A program made the position numbers and the translations under genes. DNA of 51,276 bases from Pseudomonas sp. (GTDB lineage Bacteria > Pseudomonadota > Gammaproteobacteria > Pseudomonadales > Pseudomonadaceae), in contig JAESUC010000054.1 of NCBI GenBank assembly GCA_016763285.1, positions 1 through 51,276 of the forward strand. Direction: 5' to 3'. The notes under the pieces were generated by a model, which was given only the letters and a program-made list of their open reading frames with translations, was not told where the DNA came from and made no database searches. Below, in pieces: positions 23,990-32,590 of this stretch; within the stretch, counting starts at the first letter, position 1, and each line of letters starts with the position of its first letter.

Positions 23990-24763
23990 CTATAGGCTGT
24001 TGCTCAGGTGCCCGCCGTCCACATTGATGATGGTGCCGGTAATGAAGGATCCCGCCTCGCTGGCCAGCAACAGCAGCGGCCCACTGAGCTCCTCCAGTTG
24101 GCCCAGGCGGCGCATGGGGACCTTCTGCTTGATGTACTCCTGGCCCTTCTCGGACTCGAAATAGTCGTTGTTCATCTCGGTGCGGAAATAGCCCGGGGCC
24201 AGCGCATTGACCCGGATGTTGTCCCGGGCCAGCTCGAGGGCCATGGCTTTGGTCAGTTGCACGACCCCCGCCTTGGCCACCGCATAGTGGCTCAGACCCT
24301 GGCCCACCCGCAGACCCAGGATGGAGGCGATATTGACGATGTTGCCGCCCTTTCTGTTCTTGGCCATGGCCACGGCCGCGCGATGGGCTACCCGCCAGGC
24401 ACCGTCCAGATTGGTGTCGAGCATGCTGCGCCAGTTGCCTTCGGTCATCTTCAGAAAGGGAACGCCTTCACCGATGCCGGCATTGTTGATCAGCACATCC
24501 ACAGAGCCGAAGCGTTCCTCGGCTGCATTGAAGCCGGCATCGATACTGTCGCTGTCGGTCACATCCATGGTCACCGCCAGGGCCTCGAAACCCTGACTCT
24601 GCAGTTCAAGGACCAGTTTTTCCAGACGTTCCGCCCGGCGTGCGGCCACCACCACACGCGCACCGGCAGCGGCCAGCACCCGGGCGAAATGCTCACCCAG
24701 GCCGCTCGAGGCGCCGGTTATCAGGGCGGTCTTGCCGGTAAGATCAAAACGTTGGTCAGTCAT
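23990..24763 (-). CDS. SDR family oxidoreductase
   Basis: 257-residue classical short-chain dehydrogenase. The NAD(P)-binding TGASSGLG starts near residue 15, NNAG lies near 92, the catalytic serine is in NIASILG, and Tyr-x3-Lys is in SHYAVAK. The substrate cannot be told; it resembles 3-oxoacyl-ACP reductase-like and glucose dehydrogenase-like SDRs. It is separated by 84 bases from the histidine kinase and by 81 bases from the downstream end of the next operon, so it is probably transcribed alone. Confidence 0.85.
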   Translation of the reverse strand: MTDQRFDLTGKTALITGASSGLGEHFARVLAAAGARVVVAARRAERLEKLVLELQSQGFEALAVTMDVTDSDSIDAGFNAAEERFGSVDVLINNAGIGEGVPFLKMTEGNWRSMLDTNLDGAWRVAHRAAVAMAKNRKGGNIVNIASILGLRVGQGLSHYAVAKAGVVQLTKAMALELARDNIRVNALAPGYFRTEMNNDYFESEKGQEYIKQKVPMRRLGQLEELSGPLLLLASEAGSFITGTIINVDGGHLSNSL

Positions 24764-24844
24764 GGTTGGAGTCCTCCGTAGGGTGTGCGCTGCAGTATCG
24801 GCTACGGAAAACGCGGATTCCAGTATATTCCAGCGGCGTGATAA

Positions 24845-26227
24845 TCACTGATCAGGGCCGGCGCCTGACGGCAGCCGCACGTCCACCCGCAAACCGCCGA
24901 GCGGGCTCTCATCGAGGGTGATGGAGCCCTGATGGCGCTCGACTACCCGCTGCACGATGGACAGGCCCAGCCCGGCCCCGGGACGTTCGCTACCAGTGTA
25001 GAACCGCTCGAGCAGTCTGGCACGCTGCGCCGCAGCGACGGGCTGGCCACTGTTTTCCACGCGCAGCAGCAACCCGGGTGACGGTTTCTCTTCAGGCTTC
25101 AGCAGAAGTTTCACGGTGCCGCCCTGCGGACAGTGCTGTATGGCGTTGGCCAGCAGGTTCTGCAGCAACATGTCCAGGCCCCCGGGTTCCATGGCGAGGG
25201 TCTCCGGCAGCCCGGGATCGACATCGAACTGAAGCTCCAGGTGTTTCTTCAGGGCGAGGGGTAAAAGCTGCGCCAACTCGTTCCGGCAGGTCGACTGCAA
25301 CGCGATATCGTGGCATTCGAAGGGCTGATCGTCCGCCAGCCGCGCCAGTGTAAGCATCTGGCTGATCAGTCGGGTGGCGCGCTCTACCGCGCTGATCAGA
25401 TGACCCAGTGCCGCATTCCGCTCGGCCGGATCTGTCGCCGCACGGGCGTTTTCCGCGTGAATCTGCAGCACGGCCAGGGGCGTGCGCAGTTCGTGGGCGG
25501 CGTCGGCTATGAACCGCTGTTCGCGAGCGAGCAATTGGCCGAGTTGATCAAGCAGGCGGTTGAGCGCGGCCTGCATCGGTTCGAGCTCGGTGGGCAGGTC
25601 ATGGATCAGTACCGGTTGCAGGCTGTCGGGGTCCCGCTGGCGCAGCTGTTGGGCCATGCGCTCCAGCGGCTTCAGACCGGAGCCGATGGCCAACCAGACC
25701 AGCAGCAGCATCAGTGGGATACCCACCAGGTCCGGTATCAATGTGGAGCGCACGATCTTGCCGACCAGCTCACCGCGCACATCCGCGCGCTCACCCACCC
25801 ATATCGCCAGCTGCTGGTCGTCATCCTCCAGCACGTAGCGGCGCCAGCGCTCGCCGTCTGCCGCGAGGCTGGCGAAACCCGGTTCCCAGTTATCCCCATG
25901 CATGGCGGGCAGGTTGAACGAGCGGGCAATGATCGTACCCTCGGCATCACGTACCTGATAGGCAAGCTTGCTTTCATAACGGTGACCGAGTGCTGGTTGC
26001 TGGTCGGCCGATTCGCTCAGGGCGGCGGCCAGCTGCTGGTGATCGACCTGTGCCTCGGGCAGCCGTAACAAGCCCTGCAGCACCCGCGCGCTCTGCCCGA
26101 GCTGGGCGTCGAACAGTTCTTCAATCTCATGGGCCGCATCGCGGTAGCTGACGGCGCTGAGAATCAGCGAGCCCACCAGAAGCAGACCCAGAACACGCAG
26201 CAGGATGCGTTGGCGCAGGGACCTCAC
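24845..26227 (-). CDS. QseC/PmrB-type sensor histidine kinase
   Basis: 460-residue inner-membrane kinase: transmembrane segment at about 10-28, a periplasmic sensor of about 130 residues, a second segment at about 165-185, HAMP, HisKA (histidine in DAAHELRTPL) and HATPase with GAGLGLSIV. Its ATG overlaps the stop of the response regulator by 4 bases. It is the last gene of the operon running from 31144. QseC and PmrB relatives sense cations, cationic peptides or pH; the signal here is not visible. Confidence 0.9.
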   Translation of the reverse strand: MRSLRQRILLRVLGLLLVGSLILSAVSYRDAAHEIEELFDAQLGQSARVLQGLLRLPEAQVDHQQLAAALSESADQQPALGHRYESKLAYQVRDAEGTIIARSFNLPAMHGDNWEPGFASLAADGERWRRYVLEDDDQQLAIWVGERADVRGELVGKIVRSTLIPDLVGIPLMLLLVWLAIGSGLKPLERMAQQLRQRDPDSLQPVLIHDLPTELEPMQAALNRLLDQLGQLLAREQRFIADAAHELRTPLAVLQIHAENARAATDPAERNAALGHLISAVERATRLISQMLTLARLADDQPFECHDIALQSTCRNELAQLLPLALKKHLELQFDVDPGLPETLAMEPGGLDMLLQNLLANAIQHCPQGGTVKLLLKPEEKPSPGLLLRVENSGQPVAAAQRARLLERFYTGSERPGAGLGLSIVQRVVERHQGSITLDESPLGGLRVDVRLPSGAGPDQ

Positions 26228-26886
26228 GTCTGGCGCTCGATCATGTAGCCCACACCGCGCAGGGTACGGATCAGTTCCGGAAAGAGCTTACGACGCAGAT
26301 GATGGATGTGAACCTCCAGGGTGTTGCTGTCGACCTCCTCGTTCCAGCCATACAGCACCTGCTCCAGTCGGTCCCGGGTGAGTACCCGGTCGGGCTGGGC
26401 AATCAGCTCGTGCAGCAGAACGAACTCCTTGCGTGAAAGATTGACCACCTGCCCGTTCAACGTTACCTGCTGGCTCTGGGGATCGAGCACCACGCCGCGC
26501 AGGCTGATCAACGGCTCGGCCCGACCGTTGCTGCGTCTGAGCAGGGCACGCAGGCGAGCCTTGAGTTCGGCGCTGTCAAAGGGCTTGGTCAGGTAGTCGT
26601 CCGCGCCGGCATCCAGACCGGCGATGCGGTCCCGTACACCGTCGCGCGCCGTCAGGATAAGCACCGGAACGTGGTGATGCCGGTCACGCAGGGCCTTGAG
26701 TACTTCCAGGCCATCCATGCGTGGCAGACCCAGATCGAGAATGGCCAGGTCAAATGGTTCGCTGCTCAAGGCATGCAGCGCGCTGCTGCCGTCCTGCAGC
26801 CAGTCCAGCGTGTAGCCTTCCGCTTTTAGCGCCGTCAGGATTCCCTCCCCGAGGGACTTGTCATCTTCAACCAGCAGCAAGCGCAT
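26224..26886 (-). CDS. PmrA/QseB-type response regulator
   Basis: 220-residue OmpR-class regulator: receiver with Asp51, then a winged-helix domain. Similarity to PmrA and QseB is strong throughout, including LYGWNEEVDSNTLEVHIHHLRRKL in the DNA-binding region. This family binds direct repeats of CTTAAN-type hexamers spaced by 5 bases; two such boxes lie upstream of genes in this cluster (31185-31201 and 32591-32607). It starts 5 bases after the TPR gene and overlaps its kinase gene, so it is part of the operon it probably controls. Confidence 0.9.
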   Translation of the reverse strand: MRLLLVEDDKSLGEGILTALKAEGYTLDWLQDGSSALHALSSEPFDLAILDLGLPRMDGLEVLKALRDRHHHVPVLILTARDGVRDRIAGLDAGADDYLTKPFDSAELKARLRALLRRSNGRAEPLISLRGVVLDPQSQQVTLNGQVVNLSRKEFVLLHELIAQPDRVLTRDRLEQVLYGWNEEVDSNTLEVHIHHLRRKLFPELIRTLRGVGYMIERQT

Positions 26887-26891
26887 GGGGT

Positions 26892-27515
26892 CTACTCGAT
26901 CTTGGCCAGAAGTGTGCGTATTTCCTGCTGTCGGCCCTTGTCGGCCAGTTCGCGGCCCGGCCTCGCAGGCGCTGCCTGGGCTTTCAGCAGCGCATTTTTC
27001 GCCTCAGCATAACGCTTCTGGTTGATCAGGTAATCCGCCCAGAAGTAATTGCTGTCGATACCGTCCGGGTTGATGGCCAGGGCTCTCTGCAGCAGCTCGG
27101 CCGCCTTGGTGTCGTCACCAAAACTGATCGGCCAGCCCGGGACCTGATAGTACAGGGCGCCCAGGCTGGTATAGGCCGAGCCCTGCAGGGCATTTTCTTC
27201 CAGTTCCAGCGCCCGTTCCAGGGAGGCGCGGGCTTCCTTGACCTTGCCCAGGGCGTCGAGCCCACCCTCTGCACCGGCCCAGCTGCTGAGGATAATGCCT
27301 TGCCAGATATAGGCCGGGGCGCTGTGCGGGTTGGCCTGCGTCAGCTGACGGGCTTCATCCGCCAACAGCGCATAGGCTTTGGGTTGCTGCGTCTCCGGCG
27401 TTTCATAGTGGATCTGCGCCCAGCGCTGCTGAAGCTCGGTCAGATCCGCGGCCTGTACCACGAAGCCCAGGCCCCACAGGGCGGCGGTGATTGCCAACTG
27501 CTTGATCATGGTCAT
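26892..27515 (-). CDS. exported TPR protein
   Basis: 207 residues. Signal peptide at 1-22 (VVQA-AD), then tetratricopeptide-type helices: an SLGALYYQVPGWPISFGDDTKA segment and LLQRALAINPDGIDSNYFWADYLINQ are TPR-like. Probably a periplasmic scaffold. The frame is open far upstream, but the ATG at 27515 gives the signal peptide and overlaps the SDR stop by one base (TGATG), with GGAG upstream. No function is known; the position between the enzymes and the two-component system suggests it serves the pathway or its sensing. Confidence 0.8.
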   Translation of the reverse strand: MTMIKQLAITAALWGLGFVVQAADLTELQQRWAQIHYETPETQQPKAYALLADEARQLTQANPHSAPAYIWQGIILSSWAGAEGGLDALGKVKEARASLERALELEENALQGSAYTSLGALYYQVPGWPISFGDDTKAAELLQRALAINPDGIDSNYFWADYLINQKRYAEAKNALLKAQAAPARPGRELADKGRQQEIRTLLAKIE

Positions 27516-28345
27516 CAGTGATGCTCCGGTATGGTAGTGATGTCGGTCTGCTGGGTGTGGGGAGTGTCGGCGTACTGCCGGATGGTGGACAACTGCCGGC
27601 GCAGGGCTTTGTCCAGCAACGAGGGCAGCACATTGTTGAGGCGCACGAAGAGTCTCTCGGGCCACCCCAGGTGCACTTCGCGCAGGTCTTTGTGCAGCGC
27701 CTTGATCAGTTGGGCCGCGACGCGGTCCGGACTGTCCGTGGCTACTTGCAGGGCTCGGTTCATCGCGTTCACCTGGGCACTGTTCATGTCCGTGTCGGTG
27801 GCTCTGGGCGCCAGATAGAGGACGCCAACCCGGGTGTCGGCCAGCTCCCGGCGCAGGGCCTGGGAAAAGCCACGCAGGGCGAACTTGCTGGCACAGTAGG
27901 TGCTGAATCCCGCGTAGCCGATCGAGCCGAAGGTGGAGCCGATATTGACCACGCAGGCCTGGGGCGCCTCTTTGAGCTGGGGCAGCAGGCAGCGGGTCAG
28001 TTGCAGGTTGGCGGTCAGGTTGATGTCGATCAGCTCGGCTATCTGCGCATCGTCCATCGATTCGAACAACCCGAAATGGTTTACGCCTGCGGCATTGATC
28101 AGCAGGTTGAAACCGGGCAGCTGGCGTACAGCCGAAGCCACTCGGGCGCGGTCCACCGCCAGCCGCAGATCGGCCTGCACGGCGGTCACCTGCGGACCGA
28201 AGTCGCGCTCCAGCCCCTTGAGCGCCGTGGCCTGACGGCCGACTACCAGGACTCGCGCCCCGGCCCGACACAGGGCCGCAACCATTGCCCGGCCCATGCC
28301 GCCGGTGGCGCCGGTCAGCACCACAACACTATCCTGCAAGTGCAT
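27515..28345 (-). CDS. SDR family oxidoreductase of the cluster
   Basis: 276-residue classical SDR: TGATGGMG at about 11-18, NAAG near 86, catalytic serine in NIGSTFG and Tyr-x3-Lys in YCASK. The ATG at 28345 is preferred to the upstream start at 28390 because GGAGGTG precedes it and the protein then starts at the first beta strand. It overlaps the diiron-protein gene by 17 bases. P. aeruginosa CprA, a polymyxin-resistance SDR, is a known case of an SDR tied to PmrA-type control; whether this one is related is not known. Confidence 0.85.
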   Translation of the reverse strand: MHLQDSVVVLTGATGGMGRAMVAALCRAGARVLVVGRQATALKGLERDFGPQVTAVQADLRLAVDRARVASAVRQLPGFNLLINAAGVNHFGLFESMDDAQIAELIDINLTANLQLTRCLLPQLKEAPQACVVNIGSTFGSIGYAGFSTYCASKFALRGFSQALRRELADTRVGVLYLAPRATDTDMNSAQVNAMNRALQVATDSPDRVAAQLIKALHKDLREVHLGWPERLFVRLNNVLPSLLDKALRRQLSTIRQYADTPHTQQTDITTIPEHH

Positions 28346-29006
28346 GGGGCACCTCCAGCGAGCCAGGCAGGCTGCGGAACATCTCCGCATACAACCGATA
28401 GATAACCCGGGCGGTATGCACCACGGCGTGCTGGTCGGCCGGGTCCTCCAGACGATTGACCAGTTGCTCGAAGAACTTCATGTGCTCCAGATCGAGTGCG
28501 CCGTGAGAGGTCAGATAGCTAAACGCCTTGTCGGGGAGACCGAGACTCTGCTTCAGGCTGCCTGCGGCCTGGGTAGCCAGCAGGGTACTGGTGCCCTCGA
28601 GCACAAAGACCATTCCCAGCATGGAGACCGGATTGAGCCGGTTGATGCGGTCGTACATGGTGCTGACCATCAGCTCGGTGGCCATCGCCGGCTGACTTTC
28701 CCGTACAGCGTCTGCGTCGGCACCACAGGCGCGCAGGTCATTGAGGATCCATTCCTGGTGGCCCAGCTCTTCCTCGATATATTCGGCCATCGCATTGCGC
28801 AGCCATTCCTGTCGGGCACTGATGCGCGCGCCACAGGCCATCAATAACGGCACCGTGTGGCTGACGTGGTGGAAAGCTTCGGTCAGAAATGCAATGTAGC
28901 TGTTCCGTTGTACCTGCCCGGCCAGCGCTGCCTGGATCAGGGGCGAGGCAAACAGATAGTCGCGATCGGACTGGGTGCATTGCTGCAGGTGATCAAAGAA
29001 ATTCAT
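28329..29006 (-). CDS. heme-oxygenase-like diiron protein (TenA/UndA-like)
   Basis: 225-residue all-helical protein of the iron-containing redox / heme-oxygenase-like superfamily. Candidate metal ligands lie in the pattern known for heme-oxygenase-like diiron oxidases such as UndA: Glu43 with His46/47, Glu80-x2-His83 (in EEELGHQEW), Glu137 (in VLEGTS, as in UndA's IEGAT) and Asp172-x2-His175. UndA decarboxylates fatty acids to 1-alkenes with O2; related enzymes oxidise N-acyl or amine substrates. Beside an acyl ligase, a lipid-type substrate is plausible. The ATG at 29006 has GGAG upstream and overlaps the ligase gene by 14 bases. Confidence 0.8.
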   Translation of the reverse strand: MNFFDHLQQCTQSDRDYLFASPLIQAALAGQVQRNSYIAFLTEAFHHVSHTVPLLMACGARISARQEWLRNAMAEYIEEELGHQEWILNDLRACGADADAVRESQPAMATELMVSTMYDRINRLNPVSMLGMVFVLEGTSTLLATQAAGSLKQSLGLPDKAFSYLTSHGALDLEHMKFFEQLVNRLEDPADQHAVVHTARVIYRLYAEMFRSLPGSLEVPHALAG

Positions 29007-30474
29007 GGTAACTCTCCTCGGGTAACAGGCTATGGAGGGCCTGGCGGTATTGCTCCAGAACGGCGGCACGGCGCAGCCGGCCGTTACTGGTCAACAGGCC
29101 GTTGGTGGCTGTAAAGGGTTGATCGGGTACCAGCCAGTGATGCAGCTGGGCGTAGTCGGGCAAGCTGGCGTTCACCCGCTCGATGGCCTGGCTAAGCTCG
29201 GTGGGACCGGTCCGCGGGTCGCTGGGCACGACAAGCCCCAGGTTGCAGGGCAGGCTTTCGCCATGCACGTAGGCCTGGGCTATGGCTGGCTCGCTGGTCA
29301 GTTCCGCCTCGATCCATTCCGGATTGACGTTGCGACCGAAGGCGGTGATGAACTGGTTTTTCTTGCGCCCCAGTACGGTCAGGAATCCCCCTTCGAGGTA
29401 ACCGATGTCGCCGGTTGGCCAGGGTGAGGGAACAGCCTCCGGGGTGCCCAGATAGCCCAGCGGACCGCTGCCGTGAACCAGTATTTCGCCGTCTTCGGCG
29501 AGGCTGACACGCAGATGGGCCAGGGCCTTGCCCACGCTGCCGGGGCGGTGCCCGGCGGGATGGTTGAGGCATACGACGGAAGCGCATTCCGATAGTCCGT
29601 ACCCCTCGTATACCGGCCAGCCAAGCTGAGCGGCGTGTTCAAGCAGAGCGGGCGCTATTCGGCCACCACCCACAGCAATGAACCGCAGGCCGGCTGGTGG
29701 GTGCAGGCCCGCCGCTGCAGCCTGCAGCAGCGCCTGCAGAAGTTGCGGTACCAGGATCAGGCTGTGCGGCTGCGTCTGGTGCAGGTTCTGCATCAGCAGC
29801 TGGATATCCAGGCGGCTGCCGAACACGCCCGTGTGTGCGGGCAGGTACACACTGGCGCCCGCCAGCAGGGCCGCATAGACGCCGACGTTATCGAGCAGGA
29901 CACCGAGGGGCAGCAGCACCAGATGTCGCTGCGGGCTGGCCTCGGCGCTGGCCTGTTGCAGGCTGTGGGCTACATCCATCAAGGCATCGGCAGACAGGCA
30001 TACGCCCTTGGGGCGGCCGGTGGTGCCGGAGGTGAAGGTGATCTTGCTGGTGTGCGCTGGCAGCGGCGGTGCTGTCGCTGCGTCAGCAGCGTCCCGTTGC
30101 CAGCCGAGCGGCGCTGGAGTGAAGCCGAGCTCGGTCGGGTCCACGCCATTTGGCAGCTCGCCGATCAGGGTGTCGACGTTGGCGCTGTCGAGCAGATGCC
30201 GTACCTGTTCGGCACTGAAAAAGGGGGGCACAGGCACGCATACCAGGTTGCAGCGGATGCAGGCGAGATCCCAGAGAATCCATTGGTAGCCATTTTCCAC
30301 GGCCAGGGCTACCCTGCGGCAGTCGCCCGCTTTCAGCCGACTGCCGTACTCGGCTATCTCTGCCGGTAGCTGGCCATAGGTCACGGATTCATCGCTACCG
30401 ACCAGGGCTGCCTGATCGGGTCTCTCTTCGGCATGCCGCGCCAGTGTTGCCCAGAAATGCTCAAGCGCTGACAT
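28993..30474 (-). CDS. AMP-forming acyl ligase
   Basis: 493-residue ANL-superfamily adenylating enzyme. P-loop TFTSGTTGRPKG at 146-157, the YGLSE motif, and TGD (in WPTGDIGYLEGG) are present, as is GRKKNQFITAFGRNVNPEW. The usual catalytic lysine of the last motif is replaced by Arg466 (TSNGRLRR). It resembles long-chain acyl-CoA ligases of the ACSL type. No carrier protein gene is nearby, so the product may be an acyl-CoA or an acyl-adenylate handed to the hemolysin-family protein. Overlaps both neighbours by 14 bases. Confidence 0.85.
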   Translation of the reverse strand: MSALEHFWATLARHAEERPDQAALVGSDESVTYGQLPAEIAEYGSRLKAGDCRRVALAVENGYQWILWDLACIRCNLVCVPVPPFFSAEQVRHLLDSANVDTLIGELPNGVDPTELGFTPAPLGWQRDAADAATAPPLPAHTSKITFTSGTTGRPKGVCLSADALMDVAHSLQQASAEASPQRHLVLLPLGVLLDNVGVYAALLAGASVYLPAHTGVFGSRLDIQLLMQNLHQTQPHSLILVPQLLQALLQAAAAGLHPPAGLRFIAVGGGRIAPALLEHAAQLGWPVYEGYGLSECASVVCLNHPAGHRPGSVGKALAHLRVSLAEDGEILVHGSGPLGYLGTPEAVPSPWPTGDIGYLEGGFLTVLGRKKNQFITAFGRNVNPEWIEAELTSEPAIAQAYVHGESLPCNLGLVVPSDPRTGPTELSQAIERVNASLPDYAQLHHWLVPDQPFTATNGLLTSNGRLRRAAVLEQYRQALHSLLPEESYHEFL

Positions 30475-31144
30475 CGTTCATCTCCTGGCGGGCGGTATAG
30501 TTGGGTCGGTAGCCCATCCGCTGCAGTACCCGGCGCCTTTCCAGCTGGGCGAGCCCTTCGGGGATGTAGCCCGCCATTACCCGGGGGCGGGTGGCGTAGT
30601 AGCTGCCCCACTCTGCTGGCCCTTCGCCCAGGCGTGCCGGGTCGGCAAGGCCGAGATCGACGGGGCTCAATGCCAGACGCTGGAAGCTGTTGAGCAGCAT
30701 GGCGGTGCCGGTAAACACCACCCAGCGGTAACCCTGTGCGGCGAGATAGTGCGTCAGCGCCACAATCAGCATTCGGGCGCCGCCGGGGGTCAGGGCAGCC
30801 AGATTACCCACCTCGATGACCTGCTCGCGGCGCACGGGAACGCCGCTTCGCGCGGCAATCATCTGGCAGGCAGGCGCGTCGAGATACTGCTCGAGGAAGA
30901 GCGCGCCTTGCATGGCCGGACGCAGTCCGACGACTGCCTGCAGCGCATCGGCCTGGCGCAGGCCCAGCAGCTCGGGCATGAAATGCTGCACGGAAGCGCC
31001 GTAGATCGCGGCAAACCGGGAACGCACAAAGGACTGCAGCTGGGCGCGCAGCGGATCATCGGCAGCCCCAATGAGGGCGAGTTCCAGGCTGTCCTGTTGC
31101 TCGAAGGTGGCGAGCGGGAAGGATGACGACGGCAAGTTGGACAT
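30461..31144 (-). CDS. thermostable-hemolysin family protein
   Basis: 227 residues, matching the family named after the Vibrio thermostable (delta) hemolysin (Pfam T_hemolysin). As I recall, this family belongs to the GNAT acyltransferase fold, the fold also used by LuxI-type autoinducer synthases, so an acyltransferase role is more likely than pore formation; no signal peptide is present. Conserved segments include FVRSRFAAIYGASVQHFMPELLGL and EVGNLAALTPG. The ATG at 31144 has GGAGAG upstream. First gene of the tightly overlapping set; a PmrA-type box lies 41 bases upstream. Confidence 0.8.
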   Translation of the reverse strand: MSNLPSSSFPLATFEQQDSLELALIGAADDPLRAQLQSFVRSRFAAIYGASVQHFMPELLGLRQADALQAVVGLRPAMQGALFLEQYLDAPACQMIAARSGVPVRREQVIEVGNLAALTPGGARMLIVALTHYLAAQGYRWVVFTGTAMLLNSFQRLALSPVDLGLADPARLGEGPAEWGSYYATRPRVMAGYIPEGLAQLERRRVLQRMGYRPNYTARQEMNDVSA

Positions 31145-31184
31145 GGGGTCTCTCCAGTAATTGAGAGCATCATGCGGACCAAGT

Positions 31185-31201
31185 CTTAACATTGGCTTAA
31201 G
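31185..31201. promoter_or_regulatory. PmrA/QseB-type box before hemolysin-family gene
   Basis: CTTAAC-ATTGG-CTTAAG: two hexamers of the PmrA-box type (HTTAAN) in direct repeat with 5-base spacing. It overlaps the stop codon of the LPS-kinase-like gene and ends 41 bases before the hemolysin-family start. A PmrA/QseB-type regulator is encoded in the same operon. Confidence 0.6.
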
Positions 31202-31850
31202 CCTGCAGAACCAATTGATGGGCTTGCAGCAGCAGATCCCAGTCCTTCCGGTCCAGCAGGGACTGATGGCGCTGCAGTTGATCAAGGTCATGCCGTGCGC
31301 TCGCGTTGGCACTCAATCGGGGGCGCATTTTTTCCAGGTCCAGCAATGCGATCTCCCATTGGTCGGAGTCCGCCCGCACGAAGATATGTTTGGGGTACAG
31401 GCAGCCATGCTGCAGACGATGCTGATGCAGGCGACCCAGACAGATGCCCAGCGCCTGAGCGAGTTGCTGGCGCTGTCTGCTGTCGGGAAGGCTTAACTGA
31501 TCCATGGGCATGTACTGATCGAGCGCTTGCAGCACCAGCACCGCGGAGCGTCCCTTCGTACCGCAGAAGAGCACCTCGGGGCAGCCGATGCCGAGGCTGT
31601 GCAGGCGCTGCAGATTCTCCAGTTCGCGGCATACCGTGGGACGCCCGAGGGGATGCCGCCAACTGCGATACAGATGGCTTTGCTGGCGCTTGATATACAC
31701 ATCACGGTTACGCCAGCGCCCCTTCAGAACACCACTCCAGCCGCCCCGACGCTGATTCGGTTGCTCCACCCAGCGGGCCGGCAACTGCCACCAGTGCTCG
31801 AAGCCCGTCGTAGCGGATGCGCCTGCCAGCGCGATCGCCTGATCAGTCAT
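31197..31850 (-). CDS. LPS kinase (InaA/WaaP-like) family protein
   Basis: 217 residues with a small protein-kinase-like fold: Lys54 (in VYIKRQ), Glu76 (in CRELENL), the catalytic-loop-like HGCLYPKHIF from His148 and the metal-binding Asp171 (in LLDLEKM). This is the pattern of lipopolysaccharide kinases of the InaA/WaaP/KdkA group, which phosphorylate sugars of the LPS inner core at the inner face of the membrane. The target here is unknown. The ATG at 31850 overlaps the methyltransferase by 8 bases. Confidence 0.75.
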   Translation of the reverse strand: MTDQAIALAGASATTGFEHWWQLPARWVEQPNQRRGGWSGVLKGRWRNRDVYIKRQQSHLYRSWRHPLGRPTVCRELENLQRLHSLGIGCPEVLFCGTKGRSAVLVLQALDQYMPMDQLSLPDSRQRQQLAQALGICLGRLHQHRLQHGCLYPKHIFVRADSDQWEIALLDLEKMRPRLSANASARHDLDQLQRHQSLLDRKDWDLLLQAHQLVLQA

Positions 31851-32544
31851 TGCCCAGCTCCCGCGTCGGCTTGCGGCGCAGCACATAGACGCGCCACATG
31901 GCGTATCCGGGGAGAAAATCCTTGCTGCCCTGAACCTCGAAACCGGCCTGAGCAAACAGCTGCTCGATATGCTCACGCTTGGCCACGAAGCGATTGGCGT
32001 TCTGCGCAGTACCGCGCTTGGCCCGCTTGTGCTCCAGTCGCTCACGGCGCCGTGCCTTGACGTTGCCGTCCACCCATAGCGAGATGATCAGGCTGTCGCG
32101 GGTCACCCGATGGCATTCGTGCAACAGGGTGAGGCGATGTGCGTCACTCTCTATGTGATGCAGCAGCCGCATGCAGAAGATGCTGTCGACGCTCTGGTCC
32201 GGCAGGTCGATGGCAAAGGCCGAGGTGTGCAACAGCTGTACGCGCGCCAGCATGGCAGCCGGGTGCACCTTGCTGGCGACATCGAGCATGGCCGTGGAGT
32301 TGTCTGCAGCAACCAGCTGGCGGTTGTTATTGGCCAGCAGGGTTGGCCAGAATCTGCCTGCCCCGCAGGGCAGATCCAGCACTCTGGCGGGATCGCCGGC
32401 CTGGCGCAGGGCCCAGCGGGCCAGCTGTTGGTCGCGCCAGTCCGACAGCCTGCGTGACAGGCCCTGGCGATGCTTGGTCCAGTACGCCTGGGCGTGAACG
32501 TGATCGTACTTGTCGGAAAAAGGTAGGGAAGGAGCTTGGTTCAT
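31843..32544 (-). CDS. class I SAM-dependent methyltransferase
   Basis: 233 residues. The SAM-binding motif I is VLDLPCGAGRFWP near 54-66, followed by an acidic post-I strand end (VAADNS) and a Rossmann pattern through DSIFCMRLLHHI. The basic KARRRERLEHKRAKR stretch is unusual and could contact an anionic substrate such as LPS or nucleic acid. Coupled to the LPS-kinase-like gene. A perfect PmrA-type box lies 47 bases upstream of its start. Confidence 0.82.
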   Translation of the reverse strand: MNQAPSLPFSDKYDHVHAQAYWTKHRQGLSRRLSDWRDQQLARWALRQAGDPARVLDLPCGAGRFWPTLLANNNRQLVAADNSTAMLDVASKVHPAAMLARVQLLHTSAFAIDLPDQSVDSIFCMRLLHHIESDAHRLTLLHECHRVTRDSLIISLWVDGNVKARRRERLEHKRAKRGTAQNANRFVAKREHIEQLFAQAGFEVQGSKDFLPGYAMWRVYVLRRKPTRELGND

Positions 32545-32590
32545 CAGCGGACACCTGGTTGCATGAGTGTCCGAATACTTGCTGGTGAAG

